From assembly GCA_049642385.1 (NCBI GenBank), contig JBAROU010000155.1:1-37110 (forward strand): a stretch of DNA of 37,110 bases, given 5' to 3'. A program made the position numbers and the translations under genes. Shown here piece by piece: positions 33,198 to 37,110 of the stretch (the first letter of the stretch is position 1; every line of letters starts with the position of its first letter). Source of the DNA: JBAROU01 sp049642385. GTDB lineage: Bacteria > Chloroflexota > Dehalococcoidia > DSTF01 > RBG-16-68-14. The notes below the pieces were generated by a model that was not told the origin of the DNA, did not search any database, and saw nothing but the letters and a program-made list of their open reading frames with translations.

Positions 33198-33632
33198 GTG
33201 CCCACCCTCCATGTCGACCTCGACCCGCCGCCGGAGTTGCCGCCGGCGTTCTCCGGCGATACGTCCGCGCTGGTCTACTTCCTCTCGTTCGCCTTCGCTG
33301 CGCGCTACGGAGCGCAGCACGAGCTGACCAAGGCTTCGGCGTTGCTCCGCGGCGGCGAGCACCAGATCGATCTCAAGCCCCTCCTCACCTTTGCCGACCG
33401 CGACACCGACGACCCGGCGGACGAGAAGGAACTAGAGCGCGTCTGGCAGGACGCAGGGCCTCTCGCCGACTGCTGCCGGCGCGTCGTCGCTGCGATCGAC
33501 GCGGACCCCGCCATCCGCGAACAGATCGTCGACTTCCCCACGTTGCGCGACAGCATCGAAGAGTTGGCCGGCATCGCCTCGTGGTCCGCCAAGCGAGGTA
33601 TCCGCGTGCGCCTCACCTACACCATGGGCTGA
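33198..33632 (+). CDS. Hypothetical protein
   Basis: 144 residues from GTG 33198; not recognised. It begins VPTLHVDLDPPPELPPAFSGD and is soluble, acidic and helical, with no clear motif. A TATCCT sequence ends 8 bases before the GTG, which could place transcription near the start codon (a leaderless message), but I cannot show this. The in-frame ATG at 33090 lies inside the divergent arylsulfotransferase gene's 5' region and is less likely. Codon bias is normal. Confidence 0.65.
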   Translation: MPTLHVDLDPPPELPPAFSGDTSALVYFLSFAFAARYGAQHELTKASALLRGGEHQIDLKPLLTFADRDTDDPADEKELERVWQDAGPLADCCRRVVAAIDADPAIREQIVDFPTLRDSIEELAGIASWSAKRGIRVRLTYTMG

Positions 33633-33790
33633 GGCCCTTTCACCGGGCTCATTTCCCACACGATTCGCGAAGTATTGCGTATGCAGATGATGCATTCTTC
33701 GCCTGCCTCCCCAGATTCGGCTTCTCAAACGTCAGGGGCGTCGCTGCTGAGGATAAGGGAGGGCCCGCACGGATCGCTGCCAGTTTCGCC

Positions 33791-33818
33791 TTGACGCTAC
33801 CGCGCAGCCCCGTATAAT
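33791..33818 (+). promoter_or_regulatory. Strong sigma-70 promoter of the RlpA-like gene
   Basis: TTGACG (33791-33796), 16 bases, TATAAT (33813-33818), a consensus -10. It lies in the 244-base gap after 33632; the rest of this gap shows no gene. Confidence 0.75.
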
Positions 33819-33825
33819 TCGCCAC

Positions 33826-33847
33826 TGTGCATGTGCGCACGTGCACA
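33826..33847. promoter_or_regulatory. Palindromic operator-like site at the predicted transcription start
   Basis: TGTGCATGTGC and GCACGTGCACA form a 22-base near-palindrome with one mismatched pair (T33832 against G33841). It begins 7 bases past the -10 box, so a bound repressor would cover the transcription start. The regulator is unknown. Confidence 0.6.
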
Positions 33848-33876
33848 CAGTGTCTTGGTGACGGGAGGTTTGCGTA

Positions 33877-34821
33877 TTGTTATATTCTGAGGCCCAACGA
33901 CGCCCTTCGGGCTACCCATCTTCAACGGTAGTCGTCGCGGCGCTCGCGCACCTGCGGGAGCGGACGTTCCCGCGGTTTGTCGAGCCGCCGCGATTTATCT
34001 CGCGCACGCGCGCGTTGCCATCGCAGACGGAAGCGCTCATGCGCTTCGTGCGCGGACTGACCCACCCGCGCGTGCTCATCGCGGCCGGTGTCCTCGCGCT
34101 CGCGATCTTGGTCGCGACCTCAATCAGCGCGCTGGCCGCTCTTCAGCCGAACAGCTCGACCGCGTCGCTGCCGCAGGTCCTCAGCTCCGCCAGCACGACC
34201 GGCACCGCAGCGACCCGCGTCGAGGACTTAAGCGCCGCGACGTTTGTCGGCGGAAGCCCATTCTTCAGCCAAGCCCAGTACCTCTCGGCGTCAGAAGGCT
34301 CGCTGCCGCAGGCGCTCATCTTCCTGAAAGGCGCGCAAGAAGCGCCCGTAACCGACTACATGCGGCAGATCGGCACGCTGCTCGTCTTGCCGGGGATCAA
34401 CAACACGCTGGAGAAGCAGCACCAGGTACAGCAGTGGGTCGCCGCGCAGGAGGCGCAACGCCAGGTCGCCTTGACCGCTGCCGCCCCGACCACGTCGGCG
34501 CCCGTCTGGCAGGGCAACCTGCCCGCTGGCGCGCGCATCTCCGGCGCTTACGTTACGTTCTACGCCTGCGTGGGTAACGGCTTCTGCGGCAACACCGCCA
34601 GCGGTGCCCCCGCACAGCCCGGCGTCGCGGCGTGCAGCTACAATCTGCCCTTCGGTACGCGCTTCGTCGTCGCGACCGACCCGACGCAGCGCGTCTTCAC
34701 CTGCCTCGACCGCGGTGCGATCGGCCCGACCTGGGTGGACATCTGGTTCTACGACGTCGCCGATGGCTACGCCTGGCAGGCGGCGGTCGGCACCCACAGC
34801 GATATCATCATCGTCAACTAA
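33877..34821 (+). CDS. RlpA-like double-psi beta-barrel cell-wall protein
   Basis: Exported cell-wall-associated protein, 314 residues from TTG 33877. A membrane/signal segment lies at about 66-89 (VLIAAGVLALAILVATSISALA), then a Ser/Thr/Gln-rich spacer, then an RlpA/3D-like barrel at about 214-313 (ISGAYVTFYACVGNGFCG, LPFGTRFVVA, TCLDRGAIGPTWVDIW, VGTHSDIIIV). Such barrels act on or bind peptidoglycan. TTG has GGGAGG 8 bases upstream. An in-frame ATG at 34039 (MRFVRGLTHPRVLI) would start directly at a textbook signal peptide and leave a structured leader of about 210 bases. The start is unresolved. Confidence 0.8.
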   Translation: MLYSEAQRRPSGYPSSTVVVAALAHLRERTFPRFVEPPRFISRTRALPSQTEALMRFVRGLTHPRVLIAAGVLALAILVATSISALAALQPNSSTASLPQVLSSASTTGTAATRVEDLSAATFVGGSPFFSQAQYLSASEGSLPQALIFLKGAQEAPVTDYMRQIGTLLVLPGINNTLEKQHQVQQWVAAQEAQRQVALTAAAPTTSAPVWQGNLPAGARISGAYVTFYACVGNGFCGNTASGAPAQPGVAACSYNLPFGTRFVVATDPTQRVFTCLDRGAIGPTWVDIWFYDVADGYAWQAAVGTHSDIIIVN

Positions 34822-34844
34822 CGCAGCACACGACGAACGCTACT

Positions 34845-34871
34845 AGCGGCGGGCTTTCGGAGCCCGCCGCT
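34845..34871 (+). terminator. Terminator after RlpA-like gene
   Basis: Perfect 11-bp stem AGCGGCGGGCT / AGCCCGCCGCT with a TTCGG loop, 23 bases past the stop, followed by GTCGTTGTCTTT. It may also stop transcription from lgt in the other direction. Confidence 0.75.
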
Positions 34872-34925
34872 GTCGTTGTCTTTGATGCGTGGTCTAACAG
34901 TCGATGCTGTAAGGCCTGCCTGGGA

Positions 34926-35840
34926 TCAGCCGCCCGCGCCGCGGGCCGTGGGCGCCGGCTGGGGCGGCGGTGTCGCGGGTTCGACCTCGGCTTCCGCTCC
35001 GCGGGGCCACTGCCAGCAGTAGAGCAGCCCCACGACCGACATCGGGATGAGGAAGAGCGCCGTCACCTCCGGCGTGGTCAGGCCCGCGATAATCTCGCGG
35101 CTGTCCAAGCGCAGCTCGCTCGTGCAGAAGCGCAGGAGCGAATAGAGCAGCACGAAGGAGAAGAACACCACTCCTTCCCGCTTGACGACAAAGCGCAGCA
35201 TGACCAGCAGCAGCCCGACGACCAGCAGGTCACCGATCATCTCGTACGCGACGGCTGGGTGCTGGGTACAGAGATCCTGGCCTACGGTCAGCAGCGTACA
35301 CTCCTGGATCGGATGGTTGGAGACGCTCGGGCTGTTCAGGTTCGTGTAGCGCACCGCCCACGGCAAGTCGGAGAGCTTCGCGAAGTGCTCACCGTTAATG
35401 AGGTCGCCGATGCGCCCGATCGCGAGACCGAGCAGGATCGCTGGCGCAGCCCCGTCCAGCGCCCTGTACACCGGGAACTTCTTGAACCAGATGTAGACCA
35501 GCGCGGCCGCCACCCCGCCCAAAATCGCGCCGTAGATCGAAATACCGCCCTCGTTCACCCGAAACATGTCCACCCAATCATTCGAGAACACGGACCAGCG
35601 CTCGACGACGTAGAGCGCGCGCGCGCCGATAATACCGCCCGGAATGGCGACGAGGGCAACGCTGTAGACGTCGTCCTCGGTGAAGCCCTTCCGCCGCCCT
35701 ATGATCACCGCCAGGAACACGCCCGCCGCGATTCCCAGCGCTGTGAAGACGCCGTGCCATGTCAGCGTCAGCCCACCGATCTGCCGGATCTCCGGATCGA
35801 TGCCGATATCGATGGTGAGCAGCGTCAGCGCATCAAGCAT
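34926..35840 (-). CDS. lgt: Prolipoprotein diacylglyceryl transferase
   Basis: Transfers diacylglycerol from phosphatidylglycerol to the lipobox Cys of prolipoproteins in the membrane. It has 304 residues with about seven membrane segments. The Lgt signature is GRIGDLINGEHF (the usual Asn is Asp here), and the GGISIYGAILGG segment stands for the conserved HGG loop with Tyr, as in Gram-positive enzymes. GARALYVVERW and the C-terminal LRLDSREI are also family-typical. The C-terminal tail is Pro/Ala-rich. ATG 35840 has AGGA 8 bases upstream and overlaps the resB end by 8 bases; ATG 35858 is an alternative. Confidence 0.95.
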   Translation of the reverse strand: MLDALTLLTIDIGIDPEIRQIGGLTLTWHGVFTALGIAAGVFLAVIIGRRKGFTEDDVYSVALVAIPGGIIGARALYVVERWSVFSNDWVDMFRVNEGGISIYGAILGGVAAALVYIWFKKFPVYRALDGAAPAILLGLAIGRIGDLINGEHFAKLSDLPWAVRYTNLNSPSVSNHPIQECTLLTVGQDLCTQHPAVAYEMIGDLLVVGLLLVMLRFVVKREGVVFFSFVLLYSLLRFCTSELRLDSREIIAGLTTPEVTALFLIPMSVVGLLYCWQWPRGAEAEVEPATPPPQPAPTARGAGG

Positions 35841-37110
35841 CCGATTCTTCCTCGCCACTAGTTAATCGCACGCGGAGCGCTCGCGCCAGTTGGCGCGTCT
35901 CGGAGCGGAAGCCGCCGTTTCGCTCGGCCTGGGCCGCGATCACCGTCTCGTCGCCTCGAATGCGTAGCCAGAGGCGCATTCGAGGCACGTAAAAGGTGAT
36001 GGCGAGACCGGCCAGCAGGACGCCCACGCCGACCCAGATGAACATCGAGCCCGGGTCCTTGCGCACCTGGATGCCCGCGAACTCGCGGCGCCCTTCGAAG
36101 ACGTACTCACGGTTGCCCACGCGCACCGGCTCGTTCGGGAAGAGCGTCAGCGCGCTGGACGCGACGGCGCCGCGCACCGTCAGGTACGGCGTCCCCTCCG
36201 GCGTCTTCGCAAGAATGACGACGGATCGTTTCTCATCGCCCGGGATCGCAGGCGCGCCGTCCGATGGCGCCGCGACGAACGGTAGGCCGTCCACGCTTCG
36301 GAACGTGAACCGCAGGTCGCCCGCCTGGCCGGACTGGCCGGATGGGATCACCGCGTTTGCCCGGTCGTCGTTTAGCCCCAACACCACAAGCTGCCACGCT
36401 TGCTGCTGGTCTTGGCGCACGCCCACCCAGAAGTCCTGGCCGGTGCCGGGCACGGTCATCGGCGTGCCCCACACGCCCTCCAGCTGCTCCGTGGGCACGA
36501 TCGTATCGCGCAGGAGCACCTGGCCCTGGGCGTCGCGCACCGCGATCGCCGGCGCGGGCCAGAGATCGCGCAGCGCCAACACCTCCCGGAAGATCGTGTT
36601 GCCTGATGCGACATCGCGCACGCGGAGGGCAGCCCCATCGCCGAAGTAGGCCGCCTGATGGAAGCGATAGCCGTTGTATGTGAGCGGGTCGTTCACCGTC
36701 GCGACACCGCGAGCGACCTCGTGGCCGTCCTGGTAGATGACGAGCTTGCTTCGGTAGTCCAGCGGCGTCCCCGTCTTGTCGAACGAGCCGATCGCGTCCA
36801 CCACCTTGACCTGCATCTGATTCGCGTGGCGCACGGGGAAGACCGGCTGTGTTGCCCCCTCCGGGATGAACAGCGCGGTCGTGTAGCTGCCAGTCCAGGT
36901 GATGAAGCCGCCGGCGAGCAGCAGCAGCACCGCCAGGTGGCTCACGAAACTTCCGATCTGCGCCCACGCAAAACGGTCCGCGAACAGATACGTCGTCGCG
37001 CCGTCCGCGAAGCGTTCAACGCGGTAGCGGCGCGTCCGGAGCAGCGCCTCCACGTTCGCCGCGTCCGCCGTCGCCAGCGCGGCGCGGTTTGCCGCCCGGT
37101 CGAAAAACGC
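35833..37110 (-). CDS. resB: ResB/Ccs1 cytochrome c biogenesis protein, 5' end beyond window
   Basis: Membrane part of the system II (ResBC) haem delivery and cytochrome c assembly machinery. 425 residues are visible; the frame is open to the window edge (AFFDRAANRAALATADAAN precedes the GTG at 37053), so the N-terminal membrane helices are outside. The visible part has membrane segment SFVSHLAVLLLLAGGFITW, then a large extracytoplasmic domain with the family's PLTYNGYRFHQAAYF, and a final helix with IWVGVGVLLAGLAITFYVPRMRLWL. ResC (CcsA) is expected next to it outside the window. Its stop overlaps the lgt start. Confidence 0.92.
   Translation of the reverse strand, partial: AFFDRAANRAALATADAANVEALLRTRRYRVERFADGATTYLFADRFAWAQIGSFVSHLAVLLLLAGGFITWTGSYTTALFIPEGATQPVFPVRHANQMQVKVVDAIGSFDKTGTPLDYRSKLVIYQDGHEVARGVATVNDPLTYNGYRFHQAAYFGDGAALRVRDVASGNTIFREVLALRDLWPAPAIAVRDAQGQVLLRDTIVPTEQLEGVWGTPMTVPGTGQDFWVGVRQDQQQAWQLVVLGLNDDRANAVIPSGQSGQAGDLRFTFRSVDGLPFVAAPSDGAPAIPGDEKRSVVILAKTPEGTPYLTVRGAVASSALTLFPNEPVRVGNREYVFEGRREFAGIQVRKDPGSMFIWVGVGVLLAGLAITFYVPRMRLWLRIRGDETVIAAQAERNGGFRSETRQLARALRVRLTSGEEESDA

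Overview
The window is GC-rich DNA with a strong preference for G or C at third codon positions. Genes are densely packed, often with 4-base ATGA or GTGA stop/start overlaps. It looks like chromosome of a free-living bacterium. My best guess is a member of the Chloroflexota (Dehalococcoidia-like). That is an inference from the archaeal-type bifunctional FBP aldolase/phosphatase, the CIRCE-controlled lone groEL, the style of the gyrB, lgt and resB genes, and a dockerin-like tail on a secreted subtilase. There is no rRNA, and I saw no tRNA, CRISPR array, transposase or phage cluster.

Layout. 1-562: the end of a small membrane protein of atypical composition, then the groEL terminator. 581-6678 (minus strand): groEL with promoter and CIRCE operator, an unknown 278-aa protein, citrate synthase, FBP aldolase/phosphatase with a good sigma-70 promoter, and a Nudix gene at the end of the tlyA-nadK-nudix operon (to 8314). 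8409-10759 (plus): a GNAT protein and an MFS exporter. 10769-14408 (minus): a trans-aconitate methyltransferase-like protein and a rifampicin phosphotransferase/PEP-synthase-like protein, separated by an inverted repeat. 14557-24023 (plus): a secreted subtilase, then a long run with acyl-CoA ligase, a broken K+ channel, a 52-aa basic protein, two alpha/beta hydrolases, a crotonase, a VOC protein, coaD, an MBL-fold hydrolase, an IsdG-like haem monooxygenase and a small membrane protein. 24055-25017 (minus): a 2-hydroxyacid dehydrogenase. 25146-25442 (plus): TatA with a zinc ribbon. 25519-28445 (minus): a trmO / HhH glycosylase / mug / zinc-ribbon membrane protein / pyrE operon. 28754-32003 (plus): gyrB, a SnoaL-like protein and a GH24 lysozyme. 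32007-33104 (minus): an arylsulfotransferase-like propeller. 33198-34821 (plus): a hypothetical protein and an RlpA-like cell-wall protein behind a strong promoter with a palindrome. 34926-37110 (minus): resB (cut by the window edge) overlapping lgt.

Most genes are housekeeping: central carbon metabolism, cofactors (NADP, CoA), base-excision repair, tRNA/rRNA methylation, lipoprotein and cytochrome c maturation. The most unusual points are: (1) a voltage-gated-type K+ channel with a TAG exactly where the first pore-helix Trp should be; (2) a Nudix gene whose well-placed GTG start is followed by TAA at codon 6; (3) an MFS gene with a Shine-Dalgarno but no standard start codon; (4) a near-perfect palindrome at the predicted transcription start of the RlpA-like gene; (5) a TatA with a C-terminal four-Cys zinc ribbon; (6) clusters of intergenic hairpins with TTCA/TTGA/TGAA/TTTA loops. 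I did not find a convincing new multi-gene system. The best leads are these single-gene and regulatory oddities.
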